From Conchocele bisecta (lineage: Eukaryota; Mollusca; Bivalvia; Lucinida; Thyasiridae), in contig CM055265.1 in assembly GCA_029237695.1 (NCBI GenBank), positions 44,261,331-44,325,330 on the forward strand: a stretch of DNA of 64,000 bases, read 5' to 3'. How positions within the stretch are numbered: position 1 is the first letter of the stretch; each line of letters starts with the position of its first letter. The notes under the pieces were generated by a model. That model was not told where the DNA came from, made no database searches, and worked only from the letters and a program-made list of their open reading frames with translations. Below are positions 63,045-64,000 of this stretch, piece after piece. The position numbers were made by a program, and so were the translations under genes.

Positions 63045-64000
63045 CATATTGAATTAAACTGACACTTACTGCTGTCGTCCAGCGACGCCATCTTGTCAGC
63101 ATGTATATACCTTGTCTACACCATAGTACGTAAACTCTAAACCATATCACAATACCGATTTATATTATTTCACAAAAAAAATCACATACATTTTTTTATT
63201 TACTTGTACATGTACTGCGAAAATGTCAAATTATACCAAACAAACATATCTCCCCTGTTTATCACAGTTTCTGATAGCTGAGCATGTACAGGGGCGTAGC
63301 TAGCCAATTTGAATCTGCAGGCCGGTTGACGACTTCGAGCACCGTTGGTGTGAGTAAGTATGCTAGGTGGGTCTGGGGGCATGCCCCCCCCCCTTAAAAA
63401 TATCGAAACTAGAAGGTAAATGATGCAAACTGGCACATTTTTTTTTCCATTTTCTCGAAAAAGCCTTAATGCAGCTACGCGCCTGATGTACTTGATATAT
63501 AACTGAATATAACGCATGTTTTTGGGAATGTGATGAAATATAAATATATATATTATTCCATTTACTGTGCCTTACGAGAAAAAACACATATTAGATTTTA
63601 GATAAATATTTGAGACATCATCTGAGACACAGTCACATTAAAGGGTAAACAAAGAAGAAACCAATTCAGCCCTCCACACGAGTTACTTTGGTGACTTACA
63701 GGTGCTTTTTAACAGCAGCTAGAATTGAACTTATAAGTATTTGGATGTATGACACAGTTTTTGTTTAACATGTTTTTTGCAGAAAATAAATTGATGATTC
63801 TGAGAAGTTTTTCCAGGCTTCCACGAATTGGCCATAATTTGTTCAAATTTCACAAGCTCAGTATAATACATTACTGTTTATGTAACAAATTTCTAATGAT
63901 TGCATCTGAAAAGTTAACAGTGTTCATAAAAACAATTTCCACGCCAAAATCAAATTTGCAGTACGCTTACTGCTTCGACAAAAAAAATCGCAGGTTCTCC
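63045..64000. other. Non-coding with one small TIR element
   Basis: 63291-63491 has inverted ends CAGGGGCGTAGCTAGC and GCAGCTACGCGCCTG, flanked by ATGTA on both sides, with a C9 run inside. This is a MITE with hAT-like ends. No gene seen in the remainder. Confidence 0.65.

Overview
This is eukaryotic DNA from an AT-rich, transposon-crowded animal genome. Short exons with GT-AG borders are scattered through long non-coding stretches, and there are no bacterial-style operons. The mix of elements (a DIRS-type tyrosine-recombinase retrotransposon, a non-LTR retrotransposon, Polinton/Maverick debris, tRNA-derived SINEs, many foldback elements and TIR-flanked MITEs, and elements with ~120-170 bp tandem cores) suggests a marine invertebrate, most likely a bivalve mollusc. 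That assignment is inference.

Region 1-9060 holds no gene I can support. It contains two tRNA-derived SINEs (1366-1640 and 3425-3683, both minus strand), a ~1.2 kb foldback element (7560-8790) and AT-rich sequence.

Region 9061-37094 (+) holds the only host gene I recognise: 18 exons of an orthologue of SPIDR, the scaffold protein involved in DNA repair that links BLM and RAD51 in homologous recombination. I assembled the exons by hand. All exon phases agree and the total is 2550 nt (849 codons plus stop). The first exon or exons, perhaps 60-90 residues, were not found. Several exons carry partial tandem duplications of their edges: a 59-bp minisatellite built from an exon end and its splice donor, a duplicated exon end at 20399-20449, a broken copy of one exon at 26883-26973, and a second in-frame terminal exon at 37223-37345. 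TTAA-flanked MITEs repeatedly end just upstream of splice acceptors.

Region 37100-49350 appears intergenic and is full of MITEs, SINEs and tandem-core elements. No convincing gene was seen.

Region 49353-61760 is a nest of transposons. A Polinton/Maverick-type integrase gene is broken into three pieces (49353-49490, 50434-50757, 61168-61569). A tandem-repeat element lies in the first gap. A degraded non-LTR retrotransposon (ORF1 from 56521, ORF2 to ~60967) lies in the second gap. A structurally complete DIRS element (51172-56513) sits immediately upstream of the non-LTR ORF1 start. A second small Polinton-like reading frame follows at 61600-61757.

Region 61879-63044 holds half of a palindromic MITE fused to a 5'-truncated DDE (IS630/Tc1-superfamily) transposase. 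The window ends with a small TIR element at 63291-63491.
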